Shown: piece after piece, positions 11,766 to 23,900 of the stretch
How positions within the stretch are numbered: position 1 is the stretch's first letter
How the letters are laid out: the number at the start of each line of letters is the position of its first letter
Source of the DNA: Archivesica marissinica
Taxonomy: Eukaryota; Mollusca; Bivalvia; Venerida; Vesicomyidae
Direction: 5' to 3'
DNA length: 64,000 nt
NCBI GenBank assembly: GCA_014843695.1
Contig: CM026387.1
Span: forward strand, 73,009,749 to 73,073,748
Position numbers and translations under genes: made by a program
Notes under the pieces: generated by a model
Seen by the model: only the letters and a program-made list of their open reading frames with translations
Database searches by the model: none
Told to the model about the DNA's origin: nothing

Positions 11766-14700
11766 TTCAACCGGTGTCAGGGATAGACGTATCATACAAC
11801 CAGTGTCGGGGATAGACGTATCATACAACCGGTGTCAGGGATAGACGTATCATACAACCAGTGTCAGGGATAGACGTATCATACAACCGGTGTCAGGGAT
11901 AGACATATCATACAACCAGTGTCAGTGATAGACGTATCATACAACCGGTGTCAGGGATAGACGTATCATACAACCGGTGTCAGGGATAGACGTATCATAC
12001 AACCGGTGTCAGGGATAGACGTATCATACAACCGGTGTCAGGGATAGACGTATCATACAACCAGGGATAGACGTATCATACAACCAGTGTCAGTGATAGA
12101 CGTATCATACAACCGGTGTCAGGGATAGACGTATCGTACAACCGGTGTCAGGGATAGACGTATCATACAACCGGTGTCAGGGATATACGTATCATACAAC
12201 CGGTGTCAGGGATAGATGTATCATACACCAGGTGTCAGGGATAGACGTATCATACACCCAGTGCCAGGGATAGACGTATAATACAACCAGTGTCAGGGAT
12301 AGACGTATCATACACCCGGTGTCAGGGATAGACATATCATACAACCAGTGTCAGGGATAGACGTATCATACACCCGGTGTCAGGGATAGACGTATCATAC
12401 ACCCAGTGTCAGGGATAGACGTATCATACACCCAGTGTCAGGGATAGACGTATCATACAACCAGGGATAGACGTATCATACACCCAGTGTCAGGGATAGA
12501 CGTATCATACACCCATGGATAGACGTATCATACAACCAGTGTCAGGGATAGACGTATCATACAACCAGTGTCAGGGATAGACGTATGATACACCCAGTGT
12601 CAGGGATAGATGTATCATACAACCGGTGTCAGGGATAGACGTATCATACAACCGGTGTCAGAGATAGACGTATCATACAACCGGTGTCAGGGATAGACGT
12701 ATCATAAACCGGTGTCAGAACCCGATAGACGTATCATATACCGGTGTCGGTGATAGACGTATCATACAACCAGTGTCAGGGATAGACGTATCATATAACC
12801 GGTGTCGGGGATAGACGTATCATTCAACCAGTGTCGGGGATAGACGTATCATACACCCATGGATAGACGTATCATACAACCGGTGTCGGGGATAGACGTA
12901 TCATACAACCGGTGTCAGGGATAGATGTATCATACAATCAGTGTCGGGGATAGACGTATCATTCAACCAGTGTCGGGGATAGACGTATCATACAACCGGT
13001 GTCAGGGATAGATGTATCATACAATCAGTGTCGGGGATAGACGTATCATTCAACCAGTGTCGGGGATAGACGTATCATACAACCGGTGTCGGGGATAGAC
13101 GTATCATACAACCGGTGTCAGGGATAGATGTATCATACAATCAGTGTCGGGGATAGACGTATCATACAACCGGTGTCGGGGATAGACGTATCATGCAACC
13201 AGTGATAGACGTATCATACAACCGGTGTCGGGGATAGACGTATCATACAACAGGTGTCAGGGATAGACGTATCATACAACCGGCGTCAGGGATAGACGTA
13301 GCATACAAAGGGCGTCAGGGATAGACGTAGCATACAACCGGTGTCAGGGATAGATGTATGATACAACCGGTGTCAGGGATAGACGTATCGTACAACCGGT
13401 GTCAGGGATAGACGTATCATACAACCGGTGTCAGGGATAGAGTATCATACAACCGGTGTCAGGGATAGACGTATCATACAACCGGTGTCAGGGATAGACG
13501 TATCATATAACCGGTGCCAGTGAGAGACGTATCATACAACCGGTGTCAGGGATAGACGTATCATACAACCGGTGTCAGGGATAGATGTATCATACAACCG
13601 GTGTCAGGGATAGACGTATCATACAACCGGTGTCAGGGATAGACGTATCATACAACCGGTGTCAGGGATAGACGTATCATACAACCTGTGTCGGGGATAG
13701 ACGTATCATACAACCGGTGTCAGGGATAGACGTATCATACAACCGGTGTCAGGGATAGACGTATCATATAACCAGGGATAGACGTATCATACAACCGGTG
13801 TCAGGGATAGACGTATCATACAACCGGTGTCAGGGATAGACGTATCATACAACCGGTGTCAGGGATAGACGTATCATACAACCGGTGTCGGGGATAGACG
13901 TACCATACACCCAGTGTCAGGGATAGAGACGTATCATACACCCAGTGACAGGGATAGACGTATCATACACCCAGTGTCAGGGATAGACGTATCATATAAC
14001 CGGTGTCAGGGATAGACGTATCATACACCGGTGTCAGGGATAGACGTATCATACAACCGGTGTCTGAGATTGACGTAGCATACAACCGGTGTCAGGGATA
14101 GACGTAGCATACAACCGGTGTCAGGGATAGACGTAGCATATAACCAGTGTCAGGGATAGACGTATCATATAACCGGTGTCAGTAATAGACGTTTCATACA
14201 ACCGATGTCAGGGATAGACGTATCATACAACCGGTGTCAGGGATAGACGTATCATACAATCAGTGTCGGGGATAGACGTATCATACAACCGGTGTCAGGG
14301 ATAGACGTATCATACAACCGGTGTCAGGGATAGACGTATCATACAACCGGTGTCAGGGATAGACGTATCATACAACCAGTGTCGGGGATAGACGTATCAT
14401 ACAACCGGTGTCGGGGATAGACGTATCATACAACCAGTGTCGGGGATAGACGTATCATACAACCGGTGTCAGGGATAGACGTATCATACACCCCGTGTCA
14501 GGGATAAACGTATCATACAACCGGTGTCAGGGACAGACGTATCATACACCCCGTGTCAGGGATAGACGTATCATACAACCGGTGTCAGGGAAAGACGTAT
14601 CATACAACCAGTGTCAGGGATAGACGTATCATACAACCGGTGTCAGGGAGAGACCTATCATACACCCTGTGTCAGGGATAGACGTATCATACAACCAGTG

Positions 14701-15660
14701 TCTGGGATAGACGTATCATACAACCGGTGTCAGGGAGAGACCTATCATACACCCTGTGTCAGGGATAGACGTATCATACAACCGGTGTCAGGGATAGACA
14801 TATCATGCACCCCGTGTCAGGGATAGACGTATCATACAACCGGTGTCGGGGATAGACGTATCATACAACCGGTGTCAGGGATAGACGTATCATACACCCA
14901 GTGTCAGGGATAGACGTATCATACAACCGGTGTCGGGGATAGACGTATCATACAACCGGTGTCAGTGATAGACGTATCGTACACCCGGTGTCAGGGATAG
15001 ACGTATCATACAACCGGTGTCGGGGATAGACGTATCATACAACCGGTGTCAGGGATAGACGTATCATACAACCGGTGTCAGGGATAGACGTATCATACAA
15101 CCGGTGTCAGGGATAGACGTATCATATAGCCGGTGTCAGGGATAGACTTATCATACAACCGGTGTCAGGGATAGACGTATCATACAACCGGTGTCAGGGA
15201 TAGACGTATCATACAACCAGTGTCAGGGATAGACGTATCATACAACCGGTGTCAGGGATAGACGTATCGTACAACCGGTGTCGGGGATAGACGTAGCATA
15301 TAGCCGGTGTCAGGGATAGACGTATCATACACCCGGTGTCAGGGATAGACGTATCGTACAACCGGTGTCAGGGATAGACGTATCGTACAACCGGTGTCGG
15401 GGATAGACGTAGCATATAGCCGGTGTCAGGGATAGACGTATCGTACAACCGGTGTCAGGGATAAACGTATCATATAGCCGGTGTCAGGGATAGACGTATC
15501 ATACAACCAGTGTCAGGGATAGACGTATCATACAACCGGCGTCAGGGATAGACGTATCATACAACCGGTGTCAGGGATAGACGTATCATACTACCGGTGT
15601 CGGGGATATACGTATCATACAACCAGTGTCAGGGATAGACGTATCATATAACCGGTGCCA
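11766..15660. repeat. 29-bp tandem array (GTGTCAGGGATAGACGTATC)
   Basis: About 130 direct copies of a 29-bp unit made of CAACCGGTGTCAGGGATAGA followed by CGTATCATA. Variation is concentrated at CpG positions: CCGG alternates with CCAG, and ACGTAT with ATGTAT or ACATAT. Short units lacking the GTGTC segment occur at about 12060, 12470, 12515 and 12855. Confidence 0.95.
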
Positions 15661-15784
15661 TATATAATGTATGGATAGTGCCATAATGCCCTTTTAAATA
15701 AACCAGTTTGTACTGTGACGTATCACAACCCCCCCCCCCAGTACTGACGTGACGTCAAAATCACAAGTTGTATGGCGGCATATG

Positions 15785-15945
15785 GGGAAACGTTGCAGAC
15801 CCATGAAGAACATTGTGACTCATGCCATGGGAAAACCTTGCCGACCTATGAAGAACATTGTGACTCATGCCATGGGAAAACGTTGCAGACCCATGAAGAA
15901 CATTGTGACTCATGCCATGGGTAACATTGCAACCCATGGGTGAAA
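15785..15945. repeat. 45-bp tandem repeat, about 3 copies
   Basis: Three copies of a 45-bp unit containing AACGTTGCAGACCCATGAAG and ACATTGTGACTCATGCCATG. It grades into the related GACCCATGA-rich array that follows. Confidence 0.85.
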
Positions 15946-16009
15946 ACACTACAATTTACCCATCAAGTAAACATTGTTACCCATGATGATAACATTGCGA
16001 TCCATTGCG

Positions 16010-16830
16010 AAACATTGCGACCCATGAGCAAAGCAGTGCGACACATGGGGGAAATAGTGCGACCCATGAGCAAAGCAGTGCGACAAATGGGGGAAATAGT
16101 GCGACCCATGAGCAAAGCAGTGCGACACATGGGGGAAATAGTGTGACCCATGAGCAAAGCAGTGCGACACATGGGGAAATAGTGTGACCCATGAGCAAAG
16201 CAGTGCGACACATGAGCAAAGCAGGGCGACACATGAGGGAAATAGTGCGACCCATGAGCAAAGCAGTGCGACACATGGGGGAAATAGTGCGACCCATGAG
16301 CAAAGCAGTGCGACACATGAGGGAAATAGTGCGACCCATGAGCAAAGCAGTGCGACACATGGGGGAAATAGTGCGACCCATGAGCAAAGCAGTGCGACAC
16401 ATGAGCAAAGCAGGGCGACACATGGGGAAATAGTGCGACCCATGAGCAGAGCAGTGCGACACATGGGGAAATAGTGCGACCCATGAGCAAAGCAGTGCGA
16501 CACATGGGGGAAATAGTGTGACCCATGAGCAAAGCAGTGCGACACATGGGGAAATAGTGTGACCCATGAGCAAAGCAGTGCGACACATGAGCAAAGCAGG
16601 GCGACACATGGGGGAAATAGTGCGACCCATGAGCAAAGCAGTGCGACACATGAGGGAAATAGTGCGACCCATGAGCAAAGCAGTGCGACACATGGGGGAA
16701 ATAGTGCGACCCATGAGCAAAGCAGTGCGACACATGAGCAAAGCTGGGCGACACATGGGGAAATAGTGCGATCCATGAGCAGAGCAGTGCGACACATGGG
16801 GGAAATAGTGCGATCCATGGGAAAAACAAT
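16010..16830. repeat. 42-bp composite tandem array with 375-bp higher-order period
   Basis: Units combine GCGACCCATGAGCAAAGCAG with TGCGACACATGGGGGAAATA. A variant block with two consecutive AGCAAAGCAG segments recurs 375 bp apart (16181 and 16556), showing higher-order duplication. Open frames up to about 300 codons on both strands are repeat artefacts. Confidence 0.9.
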
Positions 16831-18117
16831 AACACAATTGCGATGTTTGAACTTCAAGCTGATGTAAATCTATAGAGTAAAATAATTTACTGATGTGCAG
16901 CAACGAAACTGTATGTCATTTGTTGTGCTCGACGGATAAATCAATTTTGCAATAGTTCATTTGTCTTCAAAAATGGCGACCGCATATACATTTGGTTCAA
17001 CGTATGCCATGTGATTGACATTCATAGTACATTGTATGTTGGTTTCCTACCATTGGGCACTATGATTGTCTGTGGCCGTTGTTTTGTACTATGGTGCAGT
17101 GCAGCGTCGTTGCGACACATTATTACGAGATTCAATATACGGCACAAAGCGGCATCCGGGCATTTTGAGTTTGCTTGCTTTGGAGTTTAGGTCAGACACC
17201 GCTATTGCAATTTCCATAGGCCACCATTATAACACACAGTGCCATTAGATTTCCCCCCAAAATAGTTTGGCACAAAAGAGAGTAGTTTTCAACAGAATGG
17301 CCTTTGAGCCACAGGAAAATGTCAAATTTCAATGGGGTTGACCAATTGCGTTTTTTTTATATTTCCCACTAAAGGCACCCACCCCCTACTCTGAAGGTAA
17401 TTTGGTGGTGAATGTTGCACTGACACCTGCATTTATAATATGCTGTTTATTTGTCACCAAATAGTCTGCAAATATTTTTAAATATTCCAAAATGCAGCTC
17501 ATATATTGTATTTTAATATTTAGAAGTCATTTTCAATATGTGTGACAATACCTACTCAGCCAATCAGTTCATGTATCAATAACTCTTAAGGGCTTCCCTA
17601 CACTTGTTCAACCAATCCCAGACCACTATATTAATAACACCGTCTGACCTTTAGAGAGTCACGACTCAAATAGAAACAAGCAAACAAATACACATTGCTC
17701 ATTGTAATCAAACACAATAACCGCTTAGTAAACCTATCTGCTATATATCTAATCTAACTCACATCATCTCGTGCAATTATCACTTATAAATCTGCTGGAA
17801 TTTATCGACTGCCCTACTTCAAAATACAGTTTTCCCGATCATACGATAATCTGTATTGCGGTTATTATAACCTTAGTGATAGCATCTTTCCTCTGTGTGG
17901 TTCTAAGAAATCCAGGTAACGTAGCATTAGGACAACTGGCTTACGCACGAACTGATCGTAACACAGAGAATAATAGTACCGGAGTACTTGGTTTTACAGC
18001 TTCTCTGTGAACTAAGCGATGCATATTTCTAAATAATCGCCACTGCAGAAGCACATGGGCGACTGTATCTTCTAAGGCACTTATCGGCCTACGTTGTGTT
18101 GCTTTTGTTTGTTTTTT
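16831..18117. other. Low-repeat stretch, no confident gene
   Basis: About 1.3 kb with no recognised element. A hydrophobic frame around 17830-17915 (IICIAVIITLVIASFL) between an AG and a GTAACG could be an exon, but it lacks a start and a partner. Confidence 0.4.
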
Positions 18118-18380
18118 ATTTATTTATATTTCGGATTTTACGCCTGCATCAGCACCATTTTGGGCTATATCGCCGGCGGACAGTTTACCTAACAACACCT
18201 TACCTGGGCAGGCTCCAGCGGTTAACCAGTACTTGGGTGCACCAACCTCCGTAAGAAACTGCCAACTTTTTCATATAGATGAGACACGGTCTGAGCGGGG
18301 CTCGAACCCGTGACCATCAGTGATGATAGGTTACAGTGGTATACAAGTCAGCGACCTTAATCACTCGACCACGGAGGCGG
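18118..18380 (-). mobile_element. tRNA-derived SINE, family A (Ser/Leu-like head)
   Basis: Minus strand: the head GCCTCCGTGGTCGAGTGATT, a long variable-arm-like insert, then B-box-like GGGTTCGAGCCCC, resembling class II (Ser/Leu) tRNAs. The body contains GGAGGTTGGTGCACC and CGGCGATATAGCCC and ends in an ATAAATAAATA-type tail. Other copies are at 48921-49177 and 60194-60289 (truncated); an expanded one is at 56330-58150. Confidence 0.85.
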
Positions 18381-18384
18381 ATTG

Positions 18385-18625
18385 CTTTTGTTTGTTTGTT
18401 TGTGTCGTGGTTTTAATGTCGCACCAACAACTTAGGTCATATGGCGACTCTCCTACTATTAATGGTAGAGGAAGACCCCAGAGTGGCTCTCCGAGAAGTA
18501 TTTCAGGCACGGATTGGGCACCAGGGTAGAACCACCGACCTTGTGCATGCCAGCTGGACAGATTCCTCGCATGAATGAATTCGACACAACCCGTGGGATT
18601 CAAGCAGGTGTGCATTTATTAACAT
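18385..18625 (-). mobile_element. SINE family F fragment
   Basis: Minus strand: CTGCTTGAATCCCACGGGTT at the head side, the body motif GTGCCTGAAATACTTCTC, and AGTCGCCATATGACCTAAG near the tail. It matches 40650-40842, 58720-59030 and, in plus sense, 20668-20900. Confidence 0.7.
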
Positions 18626-18789
18626 TCCATACATTCGTAGTTGTTATTATTATGAACATCAAACTAGAAATGTGATATGGGTCGTAAAACCCAACTCCGC
18701 AACAAATCAGCAATTATTTAACGGCTGTTATTAACTACTAGTTTAACAACAGCGTGCGTAGGCATCAGCTGCCACAGTATGGTGCGATT

Positions 18790-18985
18790 ACAGGTTTGGC
18801 AATCGAGCTAAAAAAGATTTGTATAAACAAACTGAATGGTTGTGAGTTCGAATCTCACCAGAACCGCCGTGGTGGTGACACTTAAATCCGAGTTTACCTG
18901 TTCCCTCTCCTTGTGGTGATAGGTCTTGGTAGCGATGAAACAAACGCTATAAGCTATAACTTGTTTCGCAATCGAAATCTTTTTT
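18790..18985 (+). mobile_element. Degenerate SINE fragments
   Basis: Two copies of the GCAATCGAGCTAAAA / TTGTTTCGCAATCGA tail motif of family B flank a B-box-like GAGTTCGAATCTCACC. It is a rearranged or nested remnant, and the exact limits are uncertain. Confidence 0.5.
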
Positions 18986-18989
18986 TTAA

Positions 18990-19230
18990 TTGTGTGTTTT
19001 ACGTTTATTTATCGTCGCTACCGGTGGCCCATATGAGCGACGCCTCCTGAAGAGATTAGTCATTTTTGATTTGTTCGAGGATAGTGCAATGATACAGACA
19101 GAGACCCATTCCAGAGTCTCCTCTGGTTCTTTTACGTGCACGGTGTATAGCACCGACACGAGACCTCGGTTTAAAGTCCCATCTGAAAGACTGTTAATTT
19201 TATTAGGGTCAGACGGGGGATCGAACCTGC
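18990..19230 (-). mobile_element. SINE family D (tRNA-Thr-like head), truncated
   Basis: Minus strand shows GGTTCGATCCCCCGTCTGAC, then CAGATGGGACTTTAAACC and GAACCAGAGGAGACTCTGG, and ends with TAAACGTAAAACACAC. It is the counterpart of the fuller copy at 33245-33536. Confidence 0.8.
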
Positions 19231-19429
19231 TTCTTTTTTTTTTAAATTATAATTTTATAAACAACAATTCAACCGGAAAGAAAATGCAGTCATAACACTC
19301 ACAAGCACGAACATTATATAATAGCAGTGAGCCAATTACAGGACGGACTATCAATGAAACCTAAATTAGAAAACAACAGAGAACTGCAGACAAAGAGAAC
19401 GAACGGACATTGTAATTACAAAGATAAAA

Positions 19430-19625
19430 CACTTTTTCCTCGGACCGGGAAGTATGTGAGATGCTACGGTGGTCGCCAGTACGGACAGGTGGGTTTTCTC
19501 CGGGTACTCCGGTTTCCTCCCACACGAATGACCACATATACGCTTTCATCCGCGCCAACGAGAGTGATTAATATAAGTTGTTAAAACTTGCTTCGCAATC
19601 TTTGTAAAATAAATAAAGTTTAAAA
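19430..19625 (+). mobile_element. SINE family C, 5'-truncated
   Basis: It contains GGTGGGTTTTCTCCGGGTAC, the hallmark of this family, then CGCTTTCATCCGCGCCAACG, ending in the tail TTGCTTCGCAATC and AAAATAAATAAAGTTT. The tail is nearly the same as that of family B. Confidence 0.85.
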
Positions 19626-20298
19626 GATAAAACAGTTTGAATACATACAATTACAGTTCACTGTTGAGCAACAGTAGAAATATAGTAAAGTATAGTAGCT
19701 GTTGTCGGTCTTGTTAGAAACTGATACAAAGCCAATAGTAGCATGATGATTCCTGTTCTCCAAGAATAACACAATAGTTTCTATATATCACTACTCAGAT
19801 ATACACACGGTATCCTGCATCATGGCACGCCGCATAATATTCTACGAATATTGGCCGGACTAGTGGATTTGTGAGCTCGTAATCAACGAATAAGGTTTAG
19901 TTTTCCGAAGAAATGGTTTAATTACAAGTATGAGATATTGGTAGAGTGAATGCTACCATGGTGCATTCTAGGAGTAACTAGTACATTGCGACGATTGTTC
20001 TATAACAGTTCTAGGAATTGCCATGAATCACGAAAACTGGAAACTAGGAATCGCAGCTGTGTTTCAAAATAAGATTGATGGGCTGGATTAAGCATATTAC
20101 TTTATGTTTTCTATTTCGCTCAGTGTTTAGCATTTAAGTGATTTCTAATATTGCATTTATGACAAGAGTAGTATAGTTGGCATATCATCAAACTGGGTAA
20201 GCTTGTGTACGCGTTTTTGGCACAACTCTGTGTTCTCAGGTGGTTTAAGATTTATTTTTTCAAATGCAAGTGTACATAAAGTGTGTATTTCTCGACAG
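19626..20298. other. Unique stretch, nothing recognised
   Basis: No repeat family or RNA gene is seen. It precedes the candidate exon at 20299. Confidence 0.5.
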
Positions 20299-20501
20299 TT
20301 TGAATAAGGAATACGAAAAGTGCAAAAATGACGTTTCTATAAAAATCATGACATACAGGTCCAACCATGAAATTCAGGGGCGATTTCGATTTTACGACAA
20401 CGAAGACCATTTACGACGCGACTGGAAGCAGCACGCACGTGCAAATATCCGACAAAAAACATTTTTGGAAGGAATACTGCTAAAGTGCCTCGACCCAGAA
20501 A
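20299..20501 (+). CDS. Candidate isolated coding exon, function unknown
   Basis: The 203-bp block is flanked by a reasonable acceptor (TATTTCTCGACAG) and a consensus donor (AAA|GTGAGT). It is open in one frame for 67 complete codons with varied, non-repetitive codon use. The predicted peptide is charged and soluble-looking: it begins LNKEYEKCKNDVSIKI, continues with RFRFYDNEDHLRRDW and ends FLEGILLKCLDPE. I do not recognise a family. No partner exon is visible on either side, because satellites begin 400 bp downstream. It could be a real exon of a gene with very long introns, a domesticated transposon fragment or chance. Confidence 0.35.
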
Positions 20502-20547
20502 GTGAGTTATAGCGGCTTAGCAATTATGTTATATATAAGTATATGTA

Positions 20548-20600
20548 TACATTTAGACTACATTATATATATAATGTAATCTAAATGTACGTATTCACCT
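20548..20600. repeat. Near-perfect 40-bp palindrome
   Basis: TACATTTAGACTACATTATA is followed by its near-exact reverse complement, ending ATGTAATCTAAATGTA, with one mismatch and no spacer. It may be the collapsed remnant of a palindromic MITE. Confidence 0.75.
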
Positions 20601-20667
20601 AACATACTGGTATGTCGAGATGAAAGAACGTGTGTAAGTGTGTGCCGTCCGTTCTCTATTTCATGGT

Positions 20668-20900
20668 CAGTGGCCGAACTGCTACGGTAGTTGATTTCAA
20701 ATCACTTGCCCCTTACAACTGAAGGTTCGAACCTTATTGAGTTGTCGAATTCGTTTAAGTGAGGAAGCAATCAAGCTATCTCTCGAAAGGCCGGTGGTGC
20801 CTACTTGGGTTCTTCATCGGGGGGGCTTCATCCACCAGTAATTGCTGGAAAATCGCTATATGACCCAAGGTGTTGATGCGACTTTTTTAACCCCCCCCCC
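20668..20900 (+). mobile_element. SINE family F, plus sense
   Basis: A tRNA-like head with GTTGATTTCAAATCACTTGC and a B-box-like AAGGTTCGAACC leads to a body with CGCTATATGACCCAAGG, ending in a poly-C/T tract. Its TTCAAATCAC...AGGTTCGA arrangement is the likely ancestor of the 34-bp array unit at 4846-7740. Confidence 0.7.
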
Positions 20901-20924
20901 CCTCCTCATTACTTTATTTATTAT

Positions 20925-23900
20925 GCTTACAATGTGGTTATTGTACAATGCTGGCGTGTAGCCCGTGCAGTTGTTAGTGTACAATGCTGGCGTGTAGTCC
21001 GTGCAGTGGTCAATGCACCATGCTTGCGTGTAGCCCGTGCAGTTGTTAATGTCCGGAGTTCGAGCCCGGCTGGAGCCGTTACGATTGTGTCCTTAGGCAA
21101 GGCATTTAAAATTCCACGATGCCTCTTCTCTCCCTCATGGCGATGGATTCCATCAGGAATGAGGTCTCGAGAGCGATTTATATAAGTTGAAAGAACTTGT
21201 TTCGCAATCGAGCTAAAATAAATTAGTATAAACTAGTTGTTAATGTACAACGCTGGCGTGTAGCCCGTGCAGTTGTTAATATACCATGCAGGCATGTAGC
21301 CCGTGCAGTTGTTGATATACCATGCTGGCGTGTAGTCCGTGCAGTTGTTAATGTACCATGCTGGCGTGTAGTCCGTGCAGTTGTTAATATACCATGCTGG
21401 CGTGTAGTCCGTGCAGTTGTTAATGTACCATGCTGGCGTGTAATCCGTGCAGTTGTTAATGTACCATGCTGGCGTATAGTCCGTGCAGTTGTTAATGTAC
21501 AATGCTGGCGTGTAATCCGTGCAGTTGTTAATGTACCATGCTGGCGTGTAGTCCGTGCAGTTGTTAATATACCATGCTGGCGTGTAGTCCGTGCAGTTGT
21601 TAATGTACCATGCTGGCGTGTAGCCCGTGTAGTTGTTAATGTACAATGCTGGCGTGTGGCCCGTGCAGTTGTTGATATACCATGCTGGCGTGTAGCCCGT
21701 GCAGTTGTTGATATACCATGCAGGCATGTAGCCCGTGCAGTTGTTGATGTACAATGCTGGCGTGTAGCCCGTGCAGTTGTTAATGTACAATGCTGGCGTG
21801 TAGCCGTGTAGTTGTTAATATACCATGCTGGCGTGTAGCCCGTGCAGTTGTTGATATACCATGCTGGCGTGTAGTCCGTGCAGTTGTTAATATACCATGC
21901 TGGCGTGTAGCCCGTGCAGTTGTTAATGTACCATGCTGGCGTGTAGCCCGTGCAGTTGTTAATGTACCATGCTGGCGTGTAGCCGTGTAGTTGTTAATGT
22001 ACAATGCTGGCGTGTAGCCCGTGCAGTTGTTAATGTACAATGCTGGCGTGTAGCCCGTGCAGTTGTTAATGTACCATGCTGGCGTGTAGCCGTGTAGTTG
22101 TTAATGTACAATGCTGGCGTGTAGCCCGTGCAGTTGTTAATGTACAATGCAGGTGTGTAGCCCGTGCAGTTGTTAATATACCATGCAGGCATGTAGCCCG
22201 TGCAGTTGTTGATATACCATGCTGGCGTGTAGTCCGTGCAGTTGTTAATATACCATGCTGGCGTGTAGCTCGTGCAGTTGTTAATGTACCATGCTGGCGT
22301 GTAGCCGTGTAGTTGTTAATGTACAATGCTGGCGTGTAGCCCATGCAGTTGTTGATATACCATGTAGGCGTGTAGCCCGTGCAGTTGTTAATATACCATG
22401 CTGGCGTGTAGCCGTGTAGTTGTTAATGTACAATTCTGGCGTGTAGCATGTGCAGTTGTTAATGTACCATGCTGGCGTGTAGCCCGTGCAGTTCTTAATA
22501 TATCATGCTGGCGTGTAGCCCGTGCAGTTGTTAATGTACCGTGCTGGCGTGTATCCCGTGCAGATGTTAATGTACAATGCTGGCGTGTAGCCCGTGCAGT
22601 TGTTAATATACCATGCTGGCGTGTATCCCGTGCAGTTGTTAATGTACAATGCTGGCGTGTAGCCCGTGCAGTTGTTAATGTACCATGCTGGCGTGTAGCC
22701 GTGTAGTTGTTAATGTACCATGCTGGCGTGTAGCCCGTGCAGTTGTTAATATACCGTGCTGGCGTGTAGCCGTGTAGTTGTTAATGTACAATGCTGTCGT
22801 GTAGCCCGTGCAGTTGTTAATGTACCATGCTGGCGTGTAGCCGTGTAGTTGTTAATGTACCATGCTGGCGTGTAGCCCGTGCAGTTGTTAATATACCATG
22901 CAGGCATGTAGCCCGTGCAGTTGTTGATATACCATGCTGGCGTGTAGTCCGTGCAGTTGTTAATGTACCATGCTGGCGTGTAGTCCGTGCAGTTGTTAAT
23001 ATACCATGCTGGCGTGTAGTCCGTGCAGTTGTTAATGTACCATGCTGGCGTGTAGTCCGTGCAGTTGTTAATGTACCATGCTGGCGTATAGTCCGTGCAG
23101 TTGTTAATGTACAATGCTGGCGTGTAATCCGTGCAGTTGTTAATGTACCATGCTGGCGTGTAGTCCGTGCAGTTGTTAATATACCATGCTGGCGTGTAGT
23201 CCGTGCAGTTGTTAATGTACCATGCTGGCGTGTAGCCCGTGTAGTTGTTAATGTACAATGCTGGCGTGTAGCCCGTGCAGTTGTTGATATACCATGCTGG
23301 CGTGTAGCCCGTGCAGTTGTTGATATACCATGCAGGCATGTAGCCCGTGCAGTTGTTGATGTACAATGCTGGCGTGTAGCCCGTGCAGTTGTTAATGTAC
23401 AATGCTGGCGTGTAGCCGTGTAGTTGTTAATATACCATGCTGGCGTGTAGCCCGTGCAGTTGTTGATATACCATGCTGGCGTGTAGTCCGTGCAGTTGTT
23501 AATATACCATGCTGGCGTGTAGCCCGTGCAGTTGTTAATGTACCATGCTGGCGTGTAGCCCGTGCAGTTGTTAATGTACCATGCTGGCGTGTAGCCGTGT
23601 AGTTGTTAATGTACAATGCTGGCGTGTAGCCCGTGCAGTTGTTAATGTACAATGCTGGCGTGTAGCCCGTGCAGTTGTTAATGTACCATGCTGGCGTGTA
23701 GCCGTGTAGTTGTTAATGTACAATGCTGGCGTGTAGCCCGTGCAGTTGTTAATGTACAATGCAGGTGTGTAGCCCGTGCAGTTGTTAATATACCATGCAG
23801 GCATGTAGCCCGTGCAGTTGTTGATATACCATGCTGGCGTGTAGTCCGTGCAGTTGTTAATATACCATGCTGGCGTGTAGCTCGTGCAGTTGTTAATGTA

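Noticed and set aside
15949..16903. About 300-codon minus-strand frames (LLCSWVALFPP repeats)
   Set aside because: All three minus frames are open over the 42-bp array, so no specific protein is indicated.
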